Shown one piece after another: positions 25,994-35,285 of a stretch of 64,000 bases of DNA (the stretch's first letter is position 1; each line of letters starts with the position of its first letter). The stretch is taken from assembly GCA_007827375.1 (NCBI GenBank), contig VISH01000002.1, positions 2,939,001-3,003,000 of the forward strand, written 5' to 3'. A program made the translations under genes and the position numbers. This DNA comes from Alteromonadaceae bacterium 2753L.S.0a.02. Its GTDB lineage: Bacteria > Pseudomonadota > Gammaproteobacteria > Pseudomonadales > Cellvibrionaceae. The notes below the pieces were generated by a model, which saw only the letters and a list, made by a program, of their open reading frames with translations, did no database searches and had not been told where the DNA came from.

Positions 25994-28183
25994 TTAGAAT
26001 GCAAAGTTTCGGAGCATAACGGCGAAACCACCATCACCATCCATGTCATCTTCCCAGGTCACCAAGAAACGATTATTGTCTGTAAAACCAACAGACGGAT
26101 TAAATTGTTGCCCGCTGGCATCACTATTTACGGTAAAGTCACTTTTCCGTATGGTGCCGTTGGCATTGTAGCTTTTCGCATAAATCTGGTAATAATTATT
26201 GCCATCATTGTCGTCTTCGAAGGCGACTGCGAATCGACCATTGGGTGCAGTGGCAACACTGGGGAAACGTTGCTGGCCTGAAGCCTCACTATTCACTGTG
26301 AAATCCGAAATACGCTCAGATCCGTTAGCGTTAAAAGCTCGCGCCATCACCTGATAATAGCCGTTGCCATCTTTATCATCCTGCCAGGCAACAACAAAAC
26401 GCCCATAATCATCCATGGCAATTGTGGGCGACTGTTGATGGCCCGTAGTGACGGAATTAACAGAAAAGTCGCTGATGCGCGACGAGCCATTGGCATTGAA
26501 GCCACGCGCTAACAGCGTGAAGTCACCGTCATTATTCTGATCGTCTTCCCACACAACAACATAATCACCATTGCTGTCCATAGCAATGTCTGGGTTAAAT
26601 TGCTGCCCCGCGGCCACTGAATTAACAGTTCTATCCGCAAAACGTTGACTGCCGTTCGAATTAAAACCGCGCGCAAGAATTTGATAGTAGCCGTTGCCAT
26701 CCTGATCATCTTCCCAGACGACGACAAAATTACCGCTGTAATCCATCGCCACTGCGGGATTAAATTGTTGCCCACTGCCAACAGAGTTGACCGTTTTATC
26801 TGAAAATTTCTGACTGCCGTTGGCATAAAAGCCACGTGCAAAGATTTGATAATAGCCATTGCCATCTTTGTCGTCTTCCCACACTACAACGAAATTTCCT
26901 TGATGATCAGCAGCTACTGCAGGTTTTGTTTGCTGGCCACTGGCAACGCTGTTCACCACAATTTCATCGGTTAATGCATTACCGTCACTATCGAACACGC
27001 GGGCATAGATTTGATGATAGCCGTTGCCATCGCGATCATCCTGCCAGGTAACAATACTGTTGCCATTCGCTGCCGCAGTAATTTTTGCATTGATGTGGTC
27101 ACCCCTCAAACTGGTATGGGTTTTTCGGTCTTTAAACAAGGTATCGCTAAGCGCATAAGCATAATTTTGCGATTGATTCATGTTGTAGAAAAAATCGTAA
27201 TTGAGTTGATTGTGTTTGCTTTGCGTGGGGGTTGCGATTGCGTTGTAAGTCAAAAATAATTGTGGCACACCACCGGGGAAAATACTGCCATTGCCATCTT
27301 CAACGGTGACCGTTTCCACCGTAACTTTGTTTTGATCTGGGTCGAAAGTCAGCTCACGTAACCAGCCATTACCCAATGCGGTACCATTCCCCAACACCGG
27401 TTCCGACTGAAAATCGGACAATATCTCGTGCACATCATTGCCATTCAGCCCAGTACGCAAGCGGTATGAAACCCCTTGAATATGGCCGCTCACACTCATA
27501 AACACATTGCTGTGTCGCTGAATCAGTTCCTGCCAAAGATCTTCGCCTTCGCGCCCGGCAATATTGTAACCATCAGCCCAGCCAGTGGTGTATTCACCGG
27601 TATAATCCTGATGACAGTGAGTGACAATAATCACGCGATGATTGGGGTGCGCGCTAATCACTGCGTTGGCCCAGGTAACAACATCTTTACGCGGTAAAAA
27701 TTCCACGCTTAGCACCATAAAATTCAAACCAGCAGCGTTAAAAAACATGTAATTGTTTTCGCCACTGCTATCAAATGAACCACCATACCAAGGTTTGTTG
27801 CTAAAACGCTGCGGCCCAAAATATTGAGAAAAATACGACTCACGGGCGTGCACATCAGCGCTTGGGTATAAGTCGTGGTTACCCGACGCCATACTGTAGG
27901 GAATGCCGGCATTGTCGAGAAGACTGTGAGCATAATCTGCAACCGACCACTCAACAGCCAGATCGTGTTGCGTGATATCACCCAAATGAATCACAAACTT
28001 AATGTTGCGACTTTGTTCATTATCGACAATCCATTGCGTTTGGTGAGCGTAAACATCATAAGTAGCTTTTTCAGCGTAGTTCTGCGTGTCCGGTAGTAAA
28101 ATAATTGAAAAAGGCTCTTCAGATAAAACCGAACCACTTATAAAAATCAGGTGTAAAAGTATCGCCCGCATGAGGTAATGCAT
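25994..28183 (-). CDS. Secreted calcineurin-like phosphoesterase with seven-repeat C-terminal array
   Basis: Start taken at ATG 28183, with GGAG seven bases upstream, giving 729 residues beginning with an export signal (MRAILLHLIFISGSVLSEEP). Residues ~22-330 are a metallophosphoesterase: LLPDTQNY, HLGDITQHD, ASGNHD, IIVTHCHQD and SVSGHIQ supply the two-metal ligands. Residues ~370-729 are six full tandem repeats of 55 residues plus a partial seventh, each with FVVVWEDDxDGNGYYQ and VNSxASGQQ. The Asp/Asn-rich loop looks calcium-binding and seven such units would fit a seven-bladed beta-propeller (inference). The substrate could be a cell-surface phosphoester. It is a single gene. Confidence 0.85.
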   Translation of the reverse strand: MHYLMRAILLHLIFISGSVLSEEPFSIILLPDTQNYAEKATYDVYAHQTQWIVDNEQSRNIKFVIHLGDITQHDLAVEWSVADYAHSLLDNAGIPYSMASGNHDLYPSADVHARESYFSQYFGPQRFSNKPWYGGSFDSSGENNYMFFNAAGLNFMVLSVEFLPRKDVVTWANAVISAHPNHRVIIVTHCHQDYTGEYTTGWADGYNIAGREGEDLWQELIQRHSNVFMSVSGHIQGVSYRLRTGLNGNDVHEILSDFQSEPVLGNGTALGNGWLRELTFDPDQNKVTVETVTVEDGNGSIFPGGVPQLFLTYNAIATPTQSKHNQLNYDFFYNMNQSQNYAYALSDTLFKDRKTHTSLRGDHINAKITAAANGNSIVTWQDDRDGNGYHQIYARVFDSDGNALTDEIVVNSVASGQQTKPAVAADHQGNFVVVWEDDKDGNGYYQIFARGFYANGSQKFSDKTVNSVGSGQQFNPAVAMDYSGNFVVVWEDDQDGNGYYQILARGFNSNGSQRFADRTVNSVAAGQQFNPDIAMDSNGDYVVVWEDDQNNDGDFTLLARGFNANGSSRISDFSVNSVTTGHQQSPTIAMDDYGRFVVAWQDDKDGNGYYQVMARAFNANGSERISDFTVNSEASGQQRFPSVATAPNGRFAVAFEDDNDGNNYYQIYAKSYNANGTIRKSDFTVNSDASGQQFNPSVGFTDNNRFLVTWEDDMDGDGGFAVMLRNFAF

Positions 28184-28500
28184 GGTTTTCTCCGTTATTT
28201 TATTTAATGCAAGTAGACAGACTGAAATCACGTAGCGCTTAATAGTGAACAGGCTAAACAATTATTGTTTCAAAATTATTCGAGCCCGCAAAAACGCCGT
28301 TACCCCCTTTCAGAGAATTAAAAAAGCACCCCATTTAGCAAATGGCCGCAAGCACAATAGGCGCGTTCAACTTTTAATAGTCGCGCTCTAACACCCACCT
28401 TTCGGCAACGGCGGGGAAGCGATTTTTCAAACTTGATTTGCTGTATGCCAATAGGGGAAAATATGCGTCCTGATGTATCCACTCACTGCCTGTTGCCGTA
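28184..28500. other. Divergent intergenic region, phosphoesterase / dusA
   Basis: About 317 bases without a gene between two divergent starts. Apart from the Shine-Dalgarno for the phosphoesterase at its left edge, I see no operator, repeat or hairpin that stands out. Confidence 0.4.
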
Positions 28501-29562
28501 ATGCTGGCCCAACCGAACCTGATGAGCACCACACCTCCCGAGCCGACAACGCCCCAGTGCCACCCAAGAGCGCCGATAACAGATAACTATCGCTTTTGCA
28601 TCGCGCCCATGATGGATTGGAGTGACCGACATTGCCGGTATTTCTGGCGACTGCTCACGCAGCGCAGCCTGCTGTATACAGAAATGGTTACCACGGGGGC
28701 CTTACTTAACGGCGATGTTGCGCGTTTTCTGCAATACAACCAAGAAGAACATCCAGTGGCTCTGCAGTTGGGGGGAAGTGACCCAGAAGCCTTAGCGCGT
28801 TGCGCAGAGATCGCGCAACAATGGGGTTACGATGAGGTAAACCTGAATTGTGGCTGCCCCAGTGATCGCGTACAGGAAGGTAAAATTGGTGCAGTTCTGA
28901 TGACCGAACCCGACTTGGTTGCCGATTGTGTGCGACACATGCGACGAGCCTGCGACATTCCGATCACCGTAAAACACCGCGTTGGAGTGGATGACCAAAA
29001 TGACTACCCCGACATGCTGCATTTTGTAGATACAGTCGCCGAGGCCGGCTGTGAACGCTTTATCGTGCATGCCCGAAAAGCCTGGTTAAAAGGCCTGAGC
29101 CCTAAAGAGAACCGCGAAATCCCGCCGCTGAATTACGCCTATGTTCAGCGGCTCAAAGCGGAGCGACCTCATCTAAGGGTGGTCATCAACGGCGGAATTA
29201 CTAACCTGGCGCAATGTGAAACCCTGCTTAAGGATGTTGACGGCGTGATGATCGGGCGCGAGGCTTACCATAACCCCTATTTTTTAGCGGGCGTTGATGC
29301 CGCCTTGTTCGCAGATGCGGGCCTTATTCGGCCGCGCCGCGACGTATTGGAGCAATTTGCGCAATACTGCGAGGCTCAAATCAATCTGGGGCAACGCTTG
29401 CATCACATGTCGCGCCATATTCTGGGGCTTTATGCTGGGGAATTTGGTGCGCGCATTTTTCGTCGTCACATAACCGAACACGCCAATGCGCCCGGTGCTA
29501 GCCCCCAGATACTTATGGACGCCCTGCATGCCATGGAGCAACGGCCACAAACTCATGTTTAA
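28501..29562 (+). CDS. dusA: tRNA-dihydrouridine synthase A
   Basis: The protein (353 residues from ATG 28501; ATG 28522 is an alternative start) matches DusA closely: APMMDWSDRHCRYF, LYTEMVTTGALLNGD, EHPVALQLGGSDPEAL, NLNCGCPSDRVQEG with the active-site Cys, and HARKAWLKGLSPKENREIPP, a DusA-specific segment. VINGGITN and MIGREAYHNPYF bind FMN. It reduces uridines of the tRNA D-loop to dihydrouridine with NADPH. The stop codon overlaps the start of the downstream outer-membrane-like gene. Confidence 0.97.
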   Translation: MLAQPNLMSTTPPEPTTPQCHPRAPITDNYRFCIAPMMDWSDRHCRYFWRLLTQRSLLYTEMVTTGALLNGDVARFLQYNQEEHPVALQLGGSDPEALARCAEIAQQWGYDEVNLNCGCPSDRVQEGKIGAVLMTEPDLVADCVRHMRRACDIPITVKHRVGVDDQNDYPDMLHFVDTVAEAGCERFIVHARKAWLKGLSPKENREIPPLNYAYVQRLKAERPHLRVVINGGITNLAQCETLLKDVDGVMIGREAYHNPYFLAGVDAALFADAGLIRPRRDVLEQFAQYCEAQINLGQRLHHMSRHILGLYAGEFGARIFRRHITEHANAPGASPQILMDALHAMEQRPQTHV

Positions 29563-30400
29563 AGCGTTTACTCGCCTCACAATTACGGCCTACCTTTTAG
29601 GATTTTCTTGTCTGCTACAGGCACAAACCACCGAGCCACAATTTATCGACGAAGCACCAGTCAATTACATCTACGCCGCCGTTCTCGGAACCGGTTTTTA
29701 TGACCTCAACGGCAGACAAATTGCTGTGGTTCGTATGCCCTTTTCCACGGGCAAGTACGACCTTTCTGAAGACACGCATTGGCGTGTCATCTACCCGGTT
29801 GCGGTGGGTTATGAAAATATTGGCGAAGACAACGATTTCGAAAAGTGGATACCCAGCGAGATACTCAGTGTTACAGCCGTACCCGGAGTGGAGTTCTTTT
29901 ACGCTCCCGACGAAACCTGGCTGGTGAAGCCCTTCTTACAACTGGGGTTGGGGCGCGACTTCACCCAGGATAAAACCACCAGTCTGCTGATTGCCGGCTC
30001 CCGGATTCTTGGCGACATGTACAAATCCGAACTGTGGGATATCACCCTGGGCAGTTCGCTGCAGTGGGCAGGAGAACACATGCAACACACCGATCAATAC
30101 AGTAGCTTTGCGATGTTTGAAGCCGGTATGGATTTTAAGCGCCATCTGCCTGTCAAAGTGTTCAATCGTCGCCTAAACATGAGCTTTTTCGGCGTCTGGC
30201 AACATTTTTTTCTGCAGCGCAACAATAGCGATCCACTTGCTAAAGTTGTCGATGTCGATAATCTGTTGAAACTCGGCTTCAGCCTCGGGCTGAACAAGCC
30301 GAAAAAAGTACTTGGCTTTAAAGTTGATACAGTTTCAGTTGGTTTGAGCTTTGGTAAGAACAGCTATGCCCTCACCTTTGGTACTGGTTTCCCGTTCTAA
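29555..30400 (+). CDS. Predicted outer-membrane beta-barrel-like protein
   Basis: Start taken at ATG 29555 (MFKAFTRLTITAYLLGFS), which overlaps the dusA stop and has an export signal ending near QAQ. The 281-residue protein has alternating hydrophobic/aromatic strands (for example SFFGVWQHFF, GLSFGKNSYALTFGTGFPF) and ends in a C-terminal Phe, all typical of outer-membrane barrels. I think it belongs with uncharacterised DUF6268-type barrels, but that is a weak call. Coupling to dusA looks incidental. Confidence 0.75.
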   Translation: MFKAFTRLTITAYLLGFSCLLQAQTTEPQFIDEAPVNYIYAAVLGTGFYDLNGRQIAVVRMPFSTGKYDLSEDTHWRVIYPVAVGYENIGEDNDFEKWIPSEILSVTAVPGVEFFYAPDETWLVKPFLQLGLGRDFTQDKTTSLLIAGSRILGDMYKSELWDITLGSSLQWAGEHMQHTDQYSSFAMFEAGMDFKRHLPVKVFNRRLNMSFFGVWQHFFLQRNNSDPLAKVVDVDNLLKLGFSLGLNKPKKVLGFKVDTVSVGLSFGKNSYALTFGTGFPF

Positions 30401-30514
30401 AACGAATCGGGTTTTATAGTCAAACTGACAAAAAGGCCGTAATTCAGGTTGTTTCGCATGCGCGCAACCCGGATAATGTGCGCCTCGCAAATCTCACGTG
30501 TTATGGGGAGAATC

Positions 30515-31447
30515 ATGACCAACAAACTCGAGCAATTGAAGCAATATTCCGACGTTGTGGCCGATACTGGCGACATCGAAGCTATCGCCCGTTACAAGCC
30601 GCTGGATGCGACCACTAACCCATCGCTGCTCTACAAAGCCGCACAGATGGAACAATACGCTCCATTGGTTCAGGATGCCCTGAAAAGTACCGACTCCATT
30701 GCCGCTGCCGGCGATAAACTCGCCGTTGCCATTGGCTGTGAAATTCTAAAAATCGTCCCTGGCCGCGTATCCACTGAGGTAGACGCGCGTCTTTCGTTCG
30801 ACACCAACGCTAGCATCGAAAAAGCCAAGCACCTGATCGGCCTCTACGAGGCCGCTGGAATCAGCAAGGAACGCGTGCTGATCAAATTGGCCTCCACCTG
30901 GGAAGGTATTCGTGCTGCAGAAGTACTGGAAAAAGAAGGCATCAACTGTAACCTCACCCTGCTATTTAGCTTCAGCCAGGCAGCCGCTTGTGCCGACGCC
31001 GGCGCATTCCTAATTTCGCCGTTTGTAGGTCGCATACTCGACTGGTACAAAGCCAATACCGACCAAAAAGAATACGCTCCAATGGAAGACCCCGGTGTTG
31101 TCTCTGTTACCCAAATCTACAACTACTACAAGCAAAATGGCTACGATACAGTTGTCATGGGCGCAAGTTTCCGCAATACCGGTGAACTGGAAGCCCTGGC
31201 AGGCTGCGACCGTCTTACCATCAGCCCGCAGCTTCTGGGTGAATTGGAAGCCGATGGTGGTGAGCTGAAACGTGTACTCACCCCAGAAAACACCGGCGAC
31301 GCTATTGCCAAACTTATCGAAACCGAAGCGCAGTTCCGCTTTTCCAACAACGAAGATGCCATGGCCACTGAAAAGCTCGCCCAAGGCATACGCGGCTTTG
31401 TGGCAGACCAGATCAACCTGGAAAACTTCCTCAAATCAAAGGCGTAA
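30515..31447 (+). CDS. tal: Transaldolase
   Basis: Start taken at ATG 30515, just after GGGGAG. The 310-residue enzyme matches TalB-type transaldolase: LDATTNPSLLYKAA (residues 31-44), VSTEVDARLSFD, and the Schiff-base lysine in RVLIKLASTWEG near residue 132. It transfers a dihydroxyacetone unit between sedoheptulose-7-phosphate and glyceraldehyde-3-phosphate in the non-oxidative pentose phosphate pathway. Length is normal. It is followed by a TerB-like gene at a short distance. Confidence 0.97.
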   Translation: MTNKLEQLKQYSDVVADTGDIEAIARYKPLDATTNPSLLYKAAQMEQYAPLVQDALKSTDSIAAAGDKLAVAIGCEILKIVPGRVSTEVDARLSFDTNASIEKAKHLIGLYEAAGISKERVLIKLASTWEGIRAAEVLEKEGINCNLTLLFSFSQAAACADAGAFLISPFVGRILDWYKANTDQKEYAPMEDPGVVSVTQIYNYYKQNGYDTVVMGASFRNTGELEALAGCDRLTISPQLLGELEADGGELKRVLTPENTGDAIAKLIETEAQFRFSNNEDAMATEKLAQGIRGFVADQINLENFLKSKA

Positions 31448-31466
31448 TTTTGCTGGAGTCCTCACT

Positions 31467-31913
31467 GTGCTGAATGCCATCAAAGAGTTTTTCTGCAACG
31501 AGTTGCAGGGCGCTGATGAGAATCACAGTGAACAGCAGCGCAGGCTTGCCTGCGCTGCCTTATTGTTGGAAGTGGCCGTTATTGATCAGGAATTTGATCC
31601 GGTCGAAATGACCACATTACGCCAAGTGCTCGGCGAAAAATTTGCCATCACCGAAACCGAGTGCGACACCCTCATAAAGCTGGCAGAAAGCGAATGCGAA
31701 GATGCCACCTCGACTTATCAGTTTACCCAGCTGGTTAACGAATTCTGCAACGAAAATGAAAAGTACGAACTCATCAAAGGCATGTGGTCCATAGCCTATG
31801 CCGACGGCACACTCGACAAGTACGAAGAGTATGTGATCCGCAAAGTTGCCGAACTCATCTACGTCAGCCACAGCCAGTTCATCCACGCCAAGCACGCCGC
31901 CCGCCCAGAGTAA
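31467..31913 (+). CDS. TerB-family protein
   Basis: Start taken at GTG 31467 behind a GGAG at 31455, giving 148 residues; frames extending upstream overlap tal. The body is all-helical: RLACAALLLEVAVIDQEFDPVE and LIKGMWSIAYADGTLDKYEEYVIRKVAELI are TerB signatures, the latter with the acidic Asp-Gly-x-Leu-Asp metal-binding segment. TerB proteins are linked to tellurite resistance and stress response; the exact role is not known. It is 19 bases from the tal stop and probably co-transcribed. Confidence 0.87.
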   Translation: MLNAIKEFFCNELQGADENHSEQQRRLACAALLLEVAVIDQEFDPVEMTTLRQVLGEKFAITETECDTLIKLAESECEDATSTYQFTQLVNEFCNENEKYELIKGMWSIAYADGTLDKYEEYVIRKVAELIYVSHSQFIHAKHAARPE

Positions 31914-31969
31914 ATACGCGCCAATATGCTATACCTAAAGGTAGGTAAACTATCTTTAGTGGCCCATCG

Positions 31970-33649
31970 GTGAACGAAACAACAACCCCTCCCGCCAGCA
32001 ACGAGCGCTACGAGCTCACCTTAGACGACAAATCGGGGCGTCTGTTTGGTGTTGTTAAACCCCTTAAACCACCAGAAATAGATGAAGAGCCTCAAATTCA
32101 ACGTGCCGGCCCCTCGTTGCGATCCCTAAACGAAGATTTAAAAGCGCTGGGTTTTCATGAGTTTTACTTCCCCACCAACAGCCTCGAGCAGTTTTACAAA
32201 AAGATTCAACGCTTTGATGTTGGCAAATACCTTCTCGCGGAAAAAAGGGATGCCAAAATTAAAATCACAGTGGCGCGAGATCGCAGTAATGCCCGCGTGC
32301 AAACGGACCAGTCCTGGGGAGGCACTCGCTTAACCGAGTCATCCATCATGGCGGAGGTTGACAAGCTCGGTATTCATAAAGACACGCTTGACCAGGAAAA
32401 ACTGCAACAATTGATAACAGCTGAGGTTGCTGTTGATCTGATTATCGCTAATGCGATTCCTCCCGAAAATGGCAAAGATGCGAGCATGGAGCCGCTGTTG
32501 GAGAGCAAGTTGCTGGCCGCTCGTGATACCGACTCAGAAGGTGCGATTGACCAGCACGAAGTTTATGATTTTGTAGTGGTAGAGCCCGGCGACGCCTTGG
32601 TTCGTAAAACTCCTGCTACCGCTGGCAAAGAAGGGATGGATGTTTTAGGTAACGCCATCAAAGCCAAAGCCGGTGCTGATATTCTTTTTGAAAAACCCTT
32701 CCAGGGTGTGGAAATTTCGCCCGACGATGAAAATCTGCTTATCGCCGTTCAAAAGGGTCATCCGGTTTTTTCCCGTTACGGAGCGCGGGTCGATCCGGTA
32801 ATGAGCCTCGAGGCCGTCGACATACACAGCGGCAACATTGAATATGATGGTTCGTTGATTATTAAAAACGACATCGAAGCGGGTTTTGTGGTAAATGTGA
32901 GTGGCGACATTCTTGTAAAAGGTTCCATTTTTAAAGCGAGTGTCACTTCTGGCGGCAATATTGATGTTACCGGTGGCATAACCGCCGATGACATTGACGA
33001 CGAACACGGTTGTCACTTGGAAGTGGCCGGGAATCTGACCGCTAAATTCCTGCATCATGCCAATGTTCACTGCCACGGCGATGTAAACGTTCACGAATAC
33101 ATTATGCAGTGCCGCATTACTGCAGAGGGTTTCATCAACGCCGGTGAAACCCGAGGTAGAGGCTGCATCATTGGCGGTTTTTGCTCCACGAATTCTGGTA
33201 TTAATGCCAAGGTGCTGGGTAGTGACGCCTACGTCACTACTTGTTTAAGTTTGGGTAGTGACAGCGAACTGCACAAGGAATTAAATCAGCTACAGTTGCA
33301 ATTAAAACGTCGAACCTTCGAAGAAGAACAACTCACAAAAATACTGGAGAAAATCCGAAATACGGGTAAGCCCACCAATATCGGGCAAACCACGCTCGAC
33401 AAAGCGCGCAAAATTGAAAACACCATTCAACTGTTAAGAACTAGAATCTCTGAGATACGACAGCAATTGGCCAGCTTAAAGCCGCGCGTAAAAATTTCAG
33501 ATAATCTCCTGGTAAATGTTAAAGGCAATGTCTTTCCTAATGTTGTGGTTAGCATAAACGGTCACCCCTGGTCATGCGAAGAAACCCAGCGCCGCATTCA
33601 GATTAAACTCAAGGGAAAGAAAATCATTGTGGAAGATTTAAAAATTTAG
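31970..33649 (+). CDS. DUF342 / FapA-like protein
   Basis: This 559-residue cytoplasmic protein starts at GTG 31970. The N-terminal half contains DUF342-typical EPGDALVRKTPATAGKEGMDVLG (about residues 202-224) and ISPDDENLLIAVQKGHPVF. The middle is a right-handed beta-helix of short repeats (SGDILVKGSIFKASVTSGGN). A C-terminal coiled coil (residues ~440-505, LQLQLKRRTFEEEQLTKILEK) follows. Such proteins are often encoded near flagellar or signalling genes and some have been named FapA; the role here is open. It precedes CBS and HDOD genes. Confidence 0.88.
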   Translation: MNETTTPPASNERYELTLDDKSGRLFGVVKPLKPPEIDEEPQIQRAGPSLRSLNEDLKALGFHEFYFPTNSLEQFYKKIQRFDVGKYLLAEKRDAKIKITVARDRSNARVQTDQSWGGTRLTESSIMAEVDKLGIHKDTLDQEKLQQLITAEVAVDLIIANAIPPENGKDASMEPLLESKLLAARDTDSEGAIDQHEVYDFVVVEPGDALVRKTPATAGKEGMDVLGNAIKAKAGADILFEKPFQGVEISPDDENLLIAVQKGHPVFSRYGARVDPVMSLEAVDIHSGNIEYDGSLIIKNDIEAGFVVNVSGDILVKGSIFKASVTSGGNIDVTGGITADDIDDEHGCHLEVAGNLTAKFLHHANVHCHGDVNVHEYIMQCRITAEGFINAGETRGRGCIIGGFCSTNSGINAKVLGSDAYVTTCLSLGSDSELHKELNQLQLQLKRRTFEEEQLTKILEKIRNTGKPTNIGQTTLDKARKIENTIQLLRTRISEIRQQLASLKPRVKISDNLLVNVKGNVFPNVVVSINGHPWSCEETQRRIQIKLKGKKIIVEDLKI

Positions 33650-33658
33650 GAATGCAAA

Positions 33659-34093
33659 ATGATTGTTGCAAACATCATGACTAAAAAAGTGCACACTGTA
33701 GCACCTGAGGAAAAACTTTCGGAGCTGCGTGCTATCTTTTCACAAGTCAATTATCGCCACCTGCTCGTTGAAGAAAACGATAAACTGATTGGCGTCGTCT
33801 CCGATCGCGATGTACTGGCACACCTCAGCCCTTTTATAGACACGGGTTCCGAGCGTGCGTCTGATCGCAGTTTGTTAGAGCTGCGAGTCCGCGAAATCAT
33901 GTCCAACAAGCTGGTTACCATCGACTCCGGCACCCTCATCGACTCAGCATCCATCCTACTCCTGGAAAATCACATCTCGTGCCTGCCCGTAGTAGATGCC
34001 GAGATGGCGATAGAAGGTGTCATCAGTTGGAAAGATATCTTGCAATATCACGTTTACGGCGTAGACACCACACTGCAGGGCTCGCCGTTTTAA
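33659..34093 (+). CDS. Two-CBS-domain protein
   Basis: This 144-residue protein is almost entirely a CBS pair: MTKKVHTVAPEEKLSELRAIF and LIGVVSDRDVLAHL (first CBS), and REIMSNKLVTIDSGTLIDSAS and CLPVVDAEMAIEGVISWKDIL (second). CBS pairs bind adenine nucleotides and act as energy or ligand sensors for a partner. A purine-rich AGGA at the previous stop is the binding site. It has no other domain and probably pairs with a separate protein, perhaps the DUF342 or HDOD neighbour; that is inference from position. Confidence 0.93.
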   Translation: MIVANIMTKKVHTVAPEEKLSELRAIFSQVNYRHLLVEENDKLIGVVSDRDVLAHLSPFIDTGSERASDRSLLELRVREIMSNKLVTIDSGTLIDSASILLLENHISCLPVVDAEMAIEGVISWKDILQYHVYGVDTTLQGSPF

Positions 34094-34200
34094 AAACCTA
34101 CGATGCAACGACGCAGAACCGCTCATTGTGCCCTAAACTTAATCGATTGAAGTAGTCCAGAACTCCCCCTTGCAATAGGCCTTCGCGCAACACAGGATAA

Positions 34201-35178
34201 GTGCCGATGTCGATACTTAAACAAGTATTTTCCAAAAACGAACATGATAATCGCGAATGGCAGGTTATCGAGCCAGGTCTTTATGGCCTCAGCGATGCCA
34301 ATGAAGCCTACTACCGTTTTTTATACCCAAAAGACACCGAGCGTCCTCTCACTGTTCCTCAGAAACTGGTGGTCGATATGGTGAAAACCTCGCTACAAAA
34401 AAAAGAGGTACGTGCCAAAGCCGTACCGCGACTACCCACAGTAATCCCAAAACTGCTGCGCAGCCTACGCGACCCCGATAGCTCCGCGGTGGATTATGTA
34501 GCGATTATTAACAAAGACCCAGTAATGAGTGCAGCCGTACTAAAACTTGCCAATAGCGTCTATTTCAACCCCATCGGTGCACGTATTAATGATATCGAAC
34601 GTGCGGTGGTAAAACTCGGTATTGATGGTTTGCGATTGGTGCTTTCTGCTGCGGTAATGCAGCCCATCGTACAGCGTGAGTCTCCGTATTTTTCACAGAC
34701 CGGTTTAAAAATGTGGCAGCACTCCCTGGCCTGTGCCGTCGCCTGCGAAGTAATTGCCGATTACCGACAACTCGAAAAATTTAAAATGTACGTTATGGGC
34801 TTGGTTCACGACATCGGAAAAATAACGGTTTTTAGTGAATTGTGTAAGCAATTTAAACTCAATGGTGAAGATGTAAAGCCAGGCTACAACGCGTTTGTGC
34901 CTATTATGAAAATGTTGTCTCCGGCAGTGAGCTATTGGGTTGCAAAAGACTGGGAGCTGCCGAAAGATATTTGTAAAGCCATCGCTGAACAAGTGAACTT
35001 ACAAGCGAAAACAAAAATAAGTGCGTTTGGGCACGTGCTATACCAGGCGAACATGGTGGCGGAGTGCTACGTAACTTTACGAAAACAAAACGAAGGTTTG
35101 GCTGCGGGTGTTCTAACAGATTTGGAACTACCCAGTAATCTTTACGACACACTAGATCAACTCTCCAGAGAGGTGTAA
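34201..35178 (+). CDS. HDOD domain signalling protein
   Basis: This 325-residue protein starts at GTG 34201 or ATG 34207. The HDOD domain occupies most of it: RLPTVIPKLLRSLRDPDSSA (about residue 80), AVLKLANSVYFNPIGARIND and MGLVHDIGKITVFSEL near residue 200. The HD pair in VHDIG is conserved here, unlike in many HDOD proteins. The family is linked to signalling and to control of biofilm or motility regulons but usually lacks proven enzymatic activity. It follows the CBS gene with ~107 bases between. Confidence 0.9.
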   Translation: MPMSILKQVFSKNEHDNREWQVIEPGLYGLSDANEAYYRFLYPKDTERPLTVPQKLVVDMVKTSLQKKEVRAKAVPRLPTVIPKLLRSLRDPDSSAVDYVAIINKDPVMSAAVLKLANSVYFNPIGARINDIERAVVKLGIDGLRLVLSAAVMQPIVQRESPYFSQTGLKMWQHSLACAVACEVIADYRQLEKFKMYVMGLVHDIGKITVFSELCKQFKLNGEDVKPGYNAFVPIMKMLSPAVSYWVAKDWELPKDICKAIAEQVNLQAKTKISAFGHVLYQANMVAECYVTLRKQNEGLAAGVLTDLELPSNLYDTLDQLSREV

Positions 35179-35285
35179 TTTCAGGTATGGTTTCGGGCGT
35201 AGTTTTGGGTGCGGTTTCGGTGTATTTTCAGATCTAGCTTCGGGCGTAGAACTAGCTGTATTCTCTCGGGCCAAAAACGGGGAAA

